A DNA stretch of 64,000 nucleotides from Patella vulgata (Eukaryota > Mollusca > Gastropoda > Patellidae). The first letter of the stretch is position 1; each line of letters begins with the position of its first letter. The position numbers were made by a program, and so were the translations under genes. The notes under the pieces are model-generated. The model was not told the DNA's origin. It worked only from the letters and a program-made list of their open reading frames with translations, and did not search any database. The stretch covers positions 16,356,591 through 16,420,590 of the forward strand of contig NC_065879.2 in assembly GCF_932274485.2 (NCBI RefSeq), read 5' to 3'. Below, piece by piece: positions 43,101 to 52,035 of the stretch.

Positions 43101-45592
43101 TATAACACCTAATCCTAATCCGCTTAATCCACTAAGCACAGTGAGGACACATCGATTAAACTAGGTCGTTTTCGACGACTTTTGGGGAATCCAGCACCTA
43201 GAGATTAAAATGGATTAAAAACGAAACAATGGTGTTATAGATGGTTATGATAAGAATTTACACTTTCATAATCCCCAATGTAACTAATTAACCAACATTT
43301 TAGCATCATTTTTGGCATAAGAAATGAAAACATAACTACACTATAACAAAAATTTCGCCAAATAAGACACCTTGTCTAAATACTCGACTAAAGTCAATTC
43401 CTCTTCCTCGTGTCTTCCTTTTAATTCCTTGAGCTGGATTTGGATTTGAGCATATTTATATCTCTTCCTTGGTGGTTAATATTTCTTGTTGTAAAAATGT
43501 GACTTTAACACCGTTAATTGGGTCCTAAAAGCAACATGCCTCTCTTCAAACGAAAGCCGACAAGTCGATACCTGCACCTTCACGGGAAGGATTAATTTTG
43601 GTCACGCTCTGTAACTGCGCCTTCGTGGGAATACACCATAAACAATTACACAAGTCAAACTTACGAATATGACAAAATATATACAGATTTATTAGATTGG
43701 GGGCCAACCGTTAGCGGCCACAATGCTGTACAACCTCGAGCTCCACTCAAAATGACAGCAAACTAACAATATCCAAGCAAAAAACGGCGTATATTTCCCA
43801 AATGTGGGAATATGCGTACCTTAAGTTATGATCGACTTACAAGAAATTATATCTCAGCACATTGAAGAAAAATAACTCCTATGTAAAATAAAAATTAAAA
43901 TTAAAAAATGTGTAAGTAAGATGTTTTAACAGTCGAATTCAATTCCTACATTTGTATTTTATTTGGTTTATTTTATGTTTGTATTTAATTTATATACTTT
44001 AGCCGTTTGGACACTTAAACATACATTATGCAAGAGCTAAATCTGCCTATTGCCGGTCTTTCTTTAGGCCTGAAATGTTTACTAAATTATTAATTAGACA
44101 TTAATTAACTTATCCAAGCCATAATCAACTCTCGATGGCATCGGATTTCTCCGATATTAAATAGATTAGAACAGTTCAGCCATATTTTGATTTAAGCTAA
44201 AAATGGAGGAGCGAGACTTAGCTTCGAACAACCAGTACGGTGGTTGAAATTATTGCACACGTCGTGTCAAACCTTCAAAGGCTAATATCTTCGCTCGCAA
44301 TAGAGTAATTTGAATGAAATTTTCAAATTATTCATTTTACATCATATATTTTCGAACTATTATAGTAAGAATGGCTAGCTCTTTATCTAAATCTTACATA
44401 ATGTATCTTTGATCGTTGAAGTTGTGCGCTACAAAAATGTAAAAGAATAAAAAAAATAATAATATTAAAATGGGTTTTATCCACACCGTGTTACTCTGAC
44501 AAAAAATAAAACCCTCTCTCATTCATTCATTCATTCATTCGTCCCATTAGTAAAGTAAATCTAATATATCCAGACGACCCTAGTATACGCGCACAAAATG
44601 TTGCTCTCAGTTTATTTTAGTTTCGCAGATTTTCCATTAGTCACTATTTAGTTTTTTTGGGAAATTAAAAGACATTTTGAAAATTACATTTGATCATAAC
44701 CGGTCTTTCTTTAGGCCTGAAATGTTTACTAAATTATTAATTAGACATTAATTAACTTATCCAAGCCATAATCAACTCTCGATGGCATCGGATTTCTCCG
44801 ATATTAAATAGATTAGAACAGTTCAGCCATATTTTGATTTAAGCTAAAAATGGAGGAGCGAGACTTAGCTTCGAACAACCAGTACGGTGGTTGAAATTAT
44901 TGCACACGTCTTGTCAAACCTTCAAAGGCTAATATCTTCGCTCGCAATAGAGTAATTTGAATGAAATTTTCAAATTATTCATTTTACATCATATATTTTC
45001 GAACTATTATAGTAAGAATGGCTAGTTCTTTATCTAAATCTTACATAATGTATCTTTGATCGTTGAAGTTGTGCGCTACAAAAATGTAAAAGAATAAAAA
45101 AAATAATAATATTAAAATGGGTTTTATCCACACCGTGTTACTCTGACAAAAAATAAAACCCTCTCTCATTCATTCATTCATTCGTCCCATTAGTAAAGTG
45201 TTAATATTTATAAATCTAATATATCCAGACGACCCTATGTATACGCGCACAAAATGTTGCTCTCAGTTTATTTTAGTTTCGCAGATTTTCCATTAGTCAC
45301 TATTTAGTTTTTTGGGGAAATTAAAAGACATTTTGAAAATTACATTTGATCATAACCGGTGGTCAAGTACACACGAGAGTGGACGATGAAAGTCATGCAT
45401 GAATGAATAAAAAGGGGTACTTGGTGTTCATGAAAGTTGTGTTAAGCGAAAAATAAACCCAACACATATAACAAAAAAGAAACAAATAGATCAGTAACTT
45501 ACGTGAAATCTTGTCGGCATAGTCATAATAATAACCAGACAGACACAGGCGATAAACACAAGTCTGTGTTTGGCATCCTTCTTCAATTTCAT
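35625..45592 (-). CDS. Type II membrane glycosyltransferase-like protein (DUF1647-like), complete
   Basis: Five exons on the minus strand: 45503-45592, 41410-41464, 38877-39226, 38371-38475 and 35625-36122. They sum to 1,098 bp (365 residues) with matching phases (0, 1, 0, 0). Residues 11-25 are a signal-anchor (LVFIACVCLVIIMTM) after a basic N-terminus (MKLKKDAKHR), which implies a Golgi-type II protein. Residues 118-200 (FGISSNHFDEAK, the VIIYDIG strand, AWKPIIIQ) and 206-217 (YGFVMYMDASGR, D213-A-S where a DxD-like motif would sit) suggest a GT-A-like nucleotide-sugar fold. HREDQSAL (325-332) is a C-terminal landmark. Sequons occur at N63, N159 and N249. The start was chosen because this ATG opens the hydrophobic frame that joins a GTAAGT donor. 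Donor sugar and acceptor are unknown; the family assignment is from memory. Confidence 0.8.
36214..36618. mobile_element. MITE-E, about 405 bp, in 5' flank of last exon
   Basis: The terminal inverted repeats are ATCTGATTAAAACACAGATC (left) and the inverse of ATCTAATTAAAATATAGATC (right), followed inward by ATTTCGTTTTG on both sides. A diverged copy without its left end is at 58195-58540. It lies in the last intron of the glycosyltransferase-like gene. Confidence 0.7.
36931..37184 (+). mobile_element. SINE-A with (TC)n tail, internally shortened
   Basis: The head is GAAATGGTTAGCACGTGCGC, the B-box GGTTTCGATTCCTCGG and the core CCTCCGGTTTCCTCCCAC. About 40 bp around the ACGCGCAAGCGAATTATTG stretch are missing. 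Confidence 0.85.
37455..37620 (-). mobile_element. SINE-A head and core, degenerate, minus orientation
   Basis: TTTAGCAGTGGGGGGCAAAA, TTTGTCACGCGCAAACTTGG and GACCAACGAACCTCCC are the reverse of the core, B-box region and head. Confidence 0.55.
37621..38155. repeat. Repeat D, longer copy
   Basis: It shares with 40929-41285 an ordered set of blocks: AAAGGGACAATAACACTCTT, AGTACTAGATGT, TGTCCTACCTGTTGTGTAAA, GTTAAGATGAAATTT and TTACAACAAGAGTGGTAT. No terminal inverted repeat was spotted. It is in an intron of the minus-strand gene. Confidence 0.7.
38570..38630 (+). mobile_element. tRNA-like SINE head
   Basis: GTCAATGACTAAAGCGCTGG and a B-box-like GGGTTCGAAC are in tRNA-like spacing, but no acceptor-stem pairing is evident. 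It is read as a truncated SINE-B-type head, not a tRNA gene. Confidence 0.4.
39279..39539 (+). mobile_element. SINE-A with (TC)n tail
   Basis: The head is GGTTGGATGGCCGAATGGTT and the B-box GGTTTCGAATCCC. The core starts at GTCCTCCGATTTCCTCCC after a deletion of about 30 bp. The tail ends GAGTGGACGTTAAAC, then (TC)n. Confidence 0.85.
39667..40142. mobile_element. Putative solo LTR (fossil)
   Basis: A 476-bp TG...CA segment sits between ATTTC and CTTTC flanks. It has a TATATAA box (39859-39865) followed by a purine-rich AGAGACGAGCGGAGAGG leader, an arrangement common in Ty3/gypsy-type LTRs. No internal region is attached. Age is unknown; there is no second LTR to compare. Confidence 0.35.
40342..40800 (-). 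mobile_element. Two degenerate SINE-A copies, minus orientation
   Basis: One copy (40342-40556) starts GGGGTTTAACGTACACTCGA and one (about 40585-40800) starts GTGTTAACGTCCACTCGATA. Both run through CATTTCG-GAC and CACGT-CAAG blocks toward head remnants. They are separated by a C-run. Confidence 0.6.
40929..41285. repeat. Repeat D, shorter copy
   Basis: It matches 37621-37985 block by block with roughly 80% identity by eye. It stops about 125 bp before the 3' end of exon 2 of the minus-strand gene. Confidence 0.7.
41467..41492. repeat. (TAA)n microsatellite next to a splice acceptor
   Basis: The run lies immediately upstream (minus strand) of exon 2 of the glycosyltransferase-like gene, where it forms the (ATT)n before ACAG. 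It therefore serves as the pyrimidine-rich tract of that acceptor. Confidence 0.85.
41613..42022 (-). mobile_element. MITE-C, full length, minus orientation
   Basis: The left end is TTTAAGGGGCATTATATGGG, with GATAAAGAGCTGGCAGTTCT next. The right end is GCTCTTGCATAATGTATG with TTTAA. Confidence 0.75.
42467..43638. mobile_element. MULE-like non-autonomous element with inverted termini
   Basis: A perfect 21-bp inverted match (42471-42491 against 43612-43632, centred on CACGAAGGCGCAG) marks the ends. A second inverted pair lies inside: 42578-42612 against 43089-43123 (GCGGATTAGGATTAGG and its reverse). The interior has a TATA-like TTTATAAGG, a short FLYWCH-like reading frame (42804-42920) and a 100-bp tandem duplication (about 42893-43085). 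Confidence 0.6.
42804..42920 (+). pseudogene. FLYWCH-like N-terminal relic inside the element
   Basis: The 38-codon frame begins MANVQVNIQYIPNAQ and continues GGENLVHEEYKFRVKNR, which resembles the start of a FLYWCH-type zinc finger (G-E-L...Y.F). The Trp-Cys part and the rest of the protein are absent. FLYWCH domains occur at the start of some Mutator-like transposases; linking this relic to one is an inference. Confidence 0.45.
44013..44412 (+). mobile_element. MITE-C, full length
   Basis: The left end is CTTAAACATACATTATGCAA and the right end TCTTACATAATGTATCTTTG. The interior is the best-preserved example (TTAATTAGACATTAATTAAC). Most of it is repeated in the tandem copy at 44700. Confidence 0.85.
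44053..45355. repeat. 647-bp tandem duplication (two copies)
   Basis: Bases 44053-44699 and 44700-45355 are nearly identical. The join is at CCGGT. The second copy has an extra 16 bp or so (GTTAATATTTATAAAT) and one less ATTC unit in a (ATTC)n run. The unit contains a MITE-C without its first 40 bp plus flanking DNA. It sits in intron 1 of the minus-strand gene. Confidence 0.92.
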
Positions 45593-45599
45593 AGTTTAT

Positions 45600-46015
45600 G
45601 TAACACAAAGGTTCTTGTATGGAAATGTGGAACAGTAGAGATTTGAGTGACGAGAACAAGCTGATCAAAGTTTTATATTAAACATTGATATGTGATTGAT
45701 TTCAACATCAGCTGTTGGCACAAGAACACGTAATGGTTATTGAAAGGAAACCCATTTTATTGCATACACCATGCTTTGCTGAGACGGATTATAAAGATTT
45801 ACACTATATATTCCTATAATCCCTGGCGACTTGTTCTATATCGGTCATATATACAGTAATAAAGAAGCGTTACCAAGAAGTGACATTTAGTACTGATTAT
45901 TTGTCGCGGTTTCTTGGCTTCGCCTTCGCACATATAGTTATGGCGAAAAGGGAAGAATGAGTTCTTATCGGCTTCCACACATTTCATTGTAATTCAGTTA
46001 CATTCATGGATAAAT
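45600..46015. other. 5' flank of the glycosyltransferase-like gene
   Basis: No repeat or gene is recognised. Reading leftward toward the ATG at 45592 this is the presumed promoter region; no convincing TATA box was found. Confidence 0.35.
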
Positions 46016-46490
46016 GAAATGAAATGGGGTTTAACGTCCTACTATTCTGCTCCGACTGCGCTAATGAAGATGGGCATACACCATACAGTGTGCTATGAGG
46101 GAAATTGTGCCCTACTCTTATAATTCCAACTGCCAAGACATCTTTTACGTGCATGCCAATAATATATACGCGGGACCTCCTTTTTCGTTCCACCCGAATG
46201 ACTATACATCTGTCCTTGTCAGGCCCTCCGACAATCCCGATGAATTTTCTCGGCCAATGCAGGGATCGAACACCCGACCTCCAGACTAGCGAGCCTTTCT
46301 TTCATAAGGTCTGTCATTCAGTGATTGAGTCAAGTGGCGTTGTTTCGATTCCCCGATTGTACGTTACAAGGAATAGGGTCGCCTGTCCATCCTCGTGGGA
46401 TTTCTCCGGTTTCCTCCCACTCCTTAACACCACTACGAGCCAGCCAATTATTGAAATAAAATTGAACCATATGGACGTACCCTCACCCCC
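46016..46490. mobile_element. SINE-B (-) followed by SINE-A (+)
   Basis: Bases 46016-46290 are SINE-B in minus sense (GGGGTTTAACGTCCTACTAT to GGGATCGAACACCCGACC). At about 46296 the sequence changes to SINE-A without its first 30 bp (TTCATAAGGTCTGTCATTC, B-box TTTCGATTCCCCG), ending in a C/T run. Confidence 0.75.
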
Positions 46491-46499
46491 CCTCTCTCT

Positions 46500-46905
46500 C
46501 TCTCATTTTTGAAATTATTTTGGATAACTAATAACACCGAAGGCCTGCTTTATTTGAAACTTGTTTATACAGTTTTCAGACAGTTGAAGTTATGTTTTTT
46601 ACAAATCACATAATGTTACAGCTATATACGGAATAAATAAATCAATGTTATATTATCAACTTAGTCACAGCGGTTTGCACAATATCACAATAGCTACAGC
46701 GAAATACAATAACTTTATATATACGTACGATGATCATTTTTTTAGCTGAAAAACTCACGGTAAACTAAAGAAAAGCTACAAGCATAATGGAAAAACAAAA
46801 AGTAAATTAGAAAGGTTTGGACTAAGATGTGAAATGGGCAAAAGCCGGAAAGCGGGAAGTTCCAGCAACCTTGAGATTGACCGAACCTTAAACTTTGCAA
46901 CTAGA
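46500..46905. other. No gene recognised
   Basis: AT-rich sequence with no identified repeat family or reading frame. Confidence 0.35.
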
Positions 46906-46913
46906 CATTTCAG

Positions 46914-47081
46914 TTGGAAAGCGCGCGACTTGGTATTCGCGAAGATATTTTTCTATCGAGGGAGCTGAGAGGTCTCCAACGTGATCAGGAACCAATCGAA
47001 ATTAGAACCGAAAATGTAGGGTATTACGTGAAGGCCTTGATAAGATGTCCGAAGTTAAAGCGAGATCAAGCCTTCTGTTGA
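46914..47081 (+). pseudogene. Possible orphan terminal exon
   Basis: An acceptor-like CTAGACATTTCAG precedes a 55-codon frame (LESARLGIREDIFLSR at the start, IEIRTENVGYYVK in the middle, RDQAFC before TGA). The amino-acid composition looks like a real protein, but the family is not recognised and no partner exon was found. It might be a gene fragment captured with repeats. Confidence 0.25.
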
Positions 47082-47129
47082 AGATGAGATTCATGCTGAC
47101 CCATATCTCGATAACTATCACGAAATTAG

Positions 47130-47400
47130 GATTAACGTCTTACTGGGCTAACGCCATACAGTTTGCCCGACAGACAAATTCCAACTATCAAGGGTTCCTA
47201 TACGTACACAAGAACTTGTGTTTTTTGTCCCATCTAAACGACTAGACGCTGCCCTTGCCAGCTCCTCCGCCCTCTATCACTGACAAGTGGGGAACCACGC
47301 GTGATAATCCACAGAAATTTTCTCGGCCAACAATGGGATCGAACCCTGGACCGCCTGGTTAGTGAGCCAGCGCCTTAAGCACTGATATATCGCGGCTTCC
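47130..47400 (-). mobile_element. SINE-B, minus orientation, with head
   Basis: It includes TTACTGGGCTAACGCCATAC, CGTACACAAGAACTTG, GTGGGGAACCACGCG, and the head remnant GATCGAACCCTGGACCGCC with TAGTGAGCCAGCGCC. Confidence 0.65.
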
Positions 47401-47643
47401 CTAAAGAATCTCAAAGATAAGAATTGTGGGAGGAAATAGATTTTAAAAATTGGCTTCCGGTTTAAAAATGGTTGCACTTCTAATGAGTTTTAACTTGATG
47501 AGATTAATCTAAAAAATCTGATAAATGACTACTATCGACAAATAGTATTAAATATTCATAATAACACAACTTTATGAATGTATTACTTTTTGCTTTATTA
47601 CATTCAACATTTCAATAATCTCACAGTTATCTTTATCAAGCAA

Positions 47644-47872
47644 TCTATATAAATAAAATCAAAGTGTGGTATATATGTGTGTATGTCGTCGCGCTCCACC
47701 GCACATGTGGTATCAAATTAACCGTGATTGTTTTAAGCTATCGAATTTGGACCCTGGACGAATTTGGGCCCCGAACCCCGGGCGAATTTGGTCCCCGGAC
47801 GAATTTAGGCCCGGGGCGAACATACATCCATACGGCGAATTTGGGCCCCGGGGATGCCGGGTATCCTGCTGG
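47644..47872 (+). mobile_element. Small non-autonomous Helitron
   Basis: It starts TCTATATAAATAAAATC directly after an A (47643) and ends CTGG directly before a T (47873), as Helitrons do. A GC-rich hairpin (CCCGG, loop GGATG, CCGGG; 47847-47861) lies 7 bp before the CTGG end. The 229-bp interior holds four or five diverged repeats of GAATTTGGGCCCCGG. Overlapping short open frames here are by-products of that repeat. Confidence 0.7.
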
Positions 47873-47939
47873 TGATCAATAATGCCTTCTTCTTGTTCTA
47901 TTAGTGATATTGCAGACAAGTTGTCTTATTTTATTATGT

Positions 47940-48060
47940 TTGCGCACGCGCAGGGATCGATACCGCGACTGCAAGCCAGAGGTGACCGACCAACTAGAGC
48001 CCGAAGCGCGACACTCCAGACCACTAGGCCACCCCACCCCCTGATCAATATTGATTACTG
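47940..48060 (-). mobile_element. tRNA-like SINE head of a third type
   Basis: On the minus strand GGGGTGGCCTAGTGGTCTGG is A-box-like and GGTATCGATCCC B-box-like, but the spacing is long and no anticodon arm is convincing. It differs from families A and B, and no second copy was seen. Confidence 0.45.
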
Positions 48061-48069
48061 CCAACGTTT

Positions 48070-48840
48070 ATAGTACATTCATGAGTAAAACAATATATAG
48101 CAATCAAAACATCAAATTAATTAGGATATAATATAACAACTATCACTTCACTATCTCTCATACAGATTGAACAGGGACCGAAGCCACCACCATTAACCCC
48201 ATTATACTCATACAATCAATACAACTTACTACAAAATTAACTAGTCTAAATCTTTTTGAATAATTCGGTAATCTTAAATAATCTAAATAGCAGTTACCAC
48301 AAAAAATTAGGATGAAACCACCACCACTGCCCTTCCTTATTGTCATAAACTCCAAATAAAATTAACTCAATCATAATCACATGCATAACTCATTAAACAC
48401 CACCGCCATTAACTGCATTATGATATCAACCCATTTCATGCATTAGATATAGCTCGGTCATTGTCTCTTTGTTCATTTCAATTTAGGCCTATGTGTCTGG
48501 ATTTCTAAGGCTTCGTACTCTTTTCTTCCATGCTTGAATATTTCTAGTCAGACCATTGGGATTATCTCGATCTATATGGTGGGTAGGCTTTCCAATAATG
48601 TGATCTAAGTTCACAAAGTATTCTCAGACTTAGGTTAAGAATTTACTTAAAATTGTTTCCTTATTTTAACTAAAATATAGCCCCTTATAACACTTTTGTT
48701 GTTTTAATGTATCAAACACATCAATAAGAAACTATGTGCAAAGTTTTGTGTTTCTGGATCAAAGATATTTCTCATAAACATTGATTGAATGGTGAATAAA
48801 TTATTACTTAAGTCTGAGAATGCTTTGTATGTTCGGGACC
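48070..48840. other. No gene recognised
   Basis: AT-rich. CACCACC- and CATTAACCCCATTATA-type words recur loosely (48185-48430). No coding or repeat family is supported. Confidence 0.35.
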
Positions 48841-48842
48841 TG

Positions 48843-49050
48843 CTACGGCGGATTTGTTGGCCTAGTTGCTGCTTTGTGTTCTTTAACTCTCACTGATAAC
48901 GGGCGGCATGTTTCCCCTATATACGTGGATTTAACACTACATTGAATTTGGTACACTGTACCTTTAGCGTCAACATAATTTGGTGTTTTAGTTTTCCAAT
49001 TTGTGTTGATCAGTGATTTTAATGATACTCCTCCACTAAAGGATACAATA
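48843..49050 (-). mobile_element. Penelope-like retroelement fragment, GIY-YIG region
   Basis: The minus-strand frame contains GTVYQIQCSVKSTYIGE followed by TCRPLSVRVKEHKAA. This matches the GIY-YIG endonuclease start (a variant V-Y...Y-I-G, then R...R.KEH). The reverse-transcriptase part is not in the window, so only a short fragment survives. Confidence 0.65.
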
Positions 49051-49113
49051 ATCCGAAGCTGTATAAGCAAAATAATCAGCAAAATACAAGGTAAAAAATC
49101 CATTTTATATATT

Positions 49114-49363
49114 TTACAGCTAGCGGTACATCATCATAGTACTAACAGTATTAATATTTTACAGCTAGCGGTACATCATCATGGTACTAACGGTATTAAC
49201 TATATTTTACAGCTAGCGGTACATCACCATGGTATTAACTATTAACGGTATTAACTATATTTTATAGCTAGAGGTACATCATCATGGTACTAACGGTATT
49301 AACTATATTTTATATATTTTACAGCGAGCGGTACATCATCATGGTACTAACGGTATTAGCATC
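49114..49363. repeat. Tandem repeat of about 48-57 bp, five units
   Basis: The unit is TTTTACAGCTAGCGGTACAT followed by CATCATGGTACTAACGG and TATTAACTATA. Unit three has a small internal duplication. It begins next to the Penelope-like fragment. Confidence 0.88.
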
Positions 49364-49683
49364 TTTATAAATCTTTCATATTGGTAAGTGGTTTTTTTTT
49401 CGAATAACATGCAATCACATCTATAAAAGAAATGACGACTTCACTTTTATTAAAAAGTCACACAAAAGTGTAAAGCGTGACAATGGTAGAAACTATTTTT
49501 TGATATCTATACAAATACATGATGGTATACTGTTTGTTGATTGATGCACAAAATCAAAGTCTTAAAGGCCGAATAGCTCTATTTTAACCATAACATGATC
49601 CATTCTACACCTTTCTTTTTAATTAGTATTTTGTCGTTTGAGAATTAGCCATGTTTAATTAATTCGCATTGTCTACTGATTTC

Positions 49684-49800
49684 AAAGATACGTTATGTAA
49701 GATTTAGATAAAGAGCTGGTCGTTCTTGCTGTCGACTCAATGACAGACTTTATGATACAGCGCGCGCACGCTAACCATTCAGCCATCCAACCCCCTTTTT
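49684..49800 (-). mobile_element. MITE-C end fused to a SINE-A head
   Basis: Bases 49684-49725 are a MITE-C terminus (ACGTTATGTAAGATTTAG, GAGCTGGTCGTTCTTGC). From 49726 the text switches to SINE-A in minus sense (GACTCAATGACAGAC to CAGCCATCCAACCCCC). It looks like a SINE-A insertion or recombination within MITE-C. Confidence 0.6.
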
Positions 49801-50204
49801 AATTTCGAATATTATGGATAATATTGAGTTAGAGGTCTATCTCCTTTAATCAATTATCGAACAAGTCGCATTTGAATAAAACACTTGCACGAAAGGCTAA
49901 AATATAGTTTTGGTCAAAATAACGTCTCTTCCATGGACAACAAAATTATTTAATTTAGTTGGTATTGATGTAGGTTCAAGTGCATCATTAGGAACCAAAT
50001 GGTGAAAATTTTATGAAAATTGAATGGGAATTGACTCTAATATGAGCAAAAAAACAAACAAATGTAATGGCTTGTTAATTGTTTTATAGTGTTCCTAATT
50101 GTGTTGTCTATGGTCACATTTATTTTCCTGGAAAGCACCTGTCTTAGGGTATGTTAGTTTGATATCTATATTTATATCTTTGTCATAACAGATTAAGTAT
50201 TGTT

Positions 50205-50312
50205 TAATGGTCGAGAGCGAGACATTAAGTAATATATTGTAACAACATGAGGGCCGTGAGGCCCGAATGTTTTTACAATATATTACGCAATGTTTTAAGC
50301 TCGAGACCATTA
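50205..50312. repeat. Long hairpin with nested GC-rich hairpin
   Basis: The arms (TAATGGTCGAGAGCGAGACA... and ...TAAGCTCGAGACCATTA) pair over about 38 bp, including AATATATTGTAA with TTACAATATATT. The loop holds a second hairpin, GGGCCGTGAGGCCC. It probably represents a small palindromic MITE. Confidence 0.65.
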
Positions 50313-50479
50313 AATAACTTAAAATACAGACACTTGCACGTGCTTTGCAATGAAATACGTCACTCGAGTTCAATATTTTACCAAGTTACGCTTGGCACAT
50401 TGCCCGTACAATTATTTGAAATAATGGTACTCCAACATCAAAGGACGACGTCACATCTGTATTTTAAATGTAAATAGAT

Positions 50480-51008
50480 AGTCTTGAGATTTTAATACAT
50501 ATAATATAGTACTTATATTATAACTTGCCTCCTGATTTATTTGTAATTAATAGAATATATACATCATTTAATAATTCACTTGTGTAATAAATCATTTTGT
50601 ATCTTTTCAGTGGTTTTTTTTTTGTTGTTCTGTAAATATTATATTGTCCTGTAATAAACTGTTGTTAACTGGTCTCAACTGTTATGTGCAACCCCGATCT
50701 GGAGTCGATCATGCGATCCTCCTGCTACACAAACATGGTGAACATTTTATGATAATAGAAAAACAATTGACTATATGAGCCAACCCCCCCCCCCCCCACT
50801 AGAAACTTGAAAAATTACTAGTAGAAAAATGGCTATTCCTCTTTCTAGAATGAAATTACGCGAAATTACATGGGGTCGTTTCCGAATTGCTCAACTCGGC
50901 TCAACATTTACCTTATATATAAAAAGTTTAGTCTAATAAAACTTATAGACGATTTTTTTCTGTTAATTTAGAACCTATACACGGAGAACGATGTCTGCTT
51001 TGGCAACT
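50480..51008. other. No gene recognised
   Basis: AT-rich; contains a C-run (50784-50798). No repeat family was assigned. Confidence 0.3.
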
Positions 51009-51010
51009 CT

Positions 51011-51060
51011 TGGGAGCCGCGGTGGCTCAGTGGGTAAGATCTGGATCACTATCTTGCTGG
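51011..51060 (+). mobile_element. SINE-B head fragment
   Basis: GGGAGCCGCGGTGGCTCAGT followed by GGGTAAGATCTGG is the best-preserved A-box half of the family; the rest is absent. Confidence 0.55.
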
Positions 51061-51074
51061 AATTCCCGTGCATC

Positions 51075-51560
51075 GCCTATTGTCTTGTGTGGTGGTATTT
51101 TAGTCCTCTCTTCACGGCAACAATTTAGCTTCTTAATTCTATCACAAATCTAAAGATAAATTAATAAAAAAAATATCAGTGGTCTCCGTCCATTATTTAA
51201 AAATAATTATAGATTTACCCTTTTGTGCGACGGTAATTCAGTCCCCTCCTTTAGCTATTTTATTCAGTCTGAAAACTAAAGAAAAGATAATAAAATAATA
51301 TTGACGTTTTCTCTGTTTCATGATACTTCAAGGGGATTTGTTGTCTCCATCCATTATTTAAAAATAATTAAATATTTTCTGTCTTGTGCGGTGGTAATTC
51401 GGTCCTCTTCTTCCGGTAACAATTTAGCTTAATAATATTGTCTGAAAACTAAAGATAAAAATGATAAAATATTTCGGGGGTTTGTCCTTTTCACGATATC
51501 TCAAAGTAATCTGTGGTCTCCATCCATTATTTAAAAAAAAAATATACAGATTTACTTCCC
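51075..51560. repeat. Tandem repeat, period about 160-175 bp, three units
   Basis: The anchor GTCTCC(G/A)TCCATTATTTA occurs at 51182, 51342 and 51515. The units also share CTTGTG-G-TGGTAATT, CCTCTTC, ACAATTTAGCTT and CTGAAAACTAAAG. The units are diverged, so the array is old. Confidence 0.75.
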
Positions 51561-51659
51561 TTGTAAACGTTTTTAGTTTTCGAGACTCATAAAACTGTGC
51601 GGCATCAACAATGTGTGTTGATATTTTTCTCATTCTGTAAGATAATTTTTATTTGTCTG

Positions 51660-52035
51660 CGGCATTTCGAGCGACCAAATTAAAAAGACTTCTATGGTCC
51701 ACGAGGATCAACCGTGAAAAAATGTAATCAATGTTTATAAAGAAAAAACCTTTCACTTTCAGATTCGCGTAGAGGTGTTTTCTAAAATTAGAAACTGAAA
51801 GTAGACCTCCTACTTTTTCTTAGTATTGATTATGTCCTGTACATATGGTACAAGAAAACAGAAATAGGAACAATGGTATATCCAGCTTTAAAATATAATT
51901 GGTTTCTTCAAATTTTTCGAATCAGATTCCGTTCTCTTCAACTTTAAAGTACCTGTGTTATATACAAGTATGCGAGAATAAATGTATGAAATACAGAAAT
52001 GGGTAAACACCCTAGTACTCAACTGTTACTGATCT
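51660..52035. other. No gene recognised
   Basis: AT-rich sequence without an identified repeat or coding signal. Confidence 0.3.

Noticed and set aside
45393-45668. 91-residue minus-strand frame as the first exon of the glycosyltransferase-like gene
   Set aside because: Another frame starting at 45592 gives a signal-anchor and joins the donor at 45503 in the right phase.
47664-47919. GC-rich open frames with a repeated DEFGPR pattern
   Set aside because: They come from the GAATTTGGGCCCCGG repeats in the small Helitron.
47940-48060. Possible tRNA gene on the minus strand
   Set aside because: The boxes are too far apart and no anticodon arm is evident; it is read as a SINE head.
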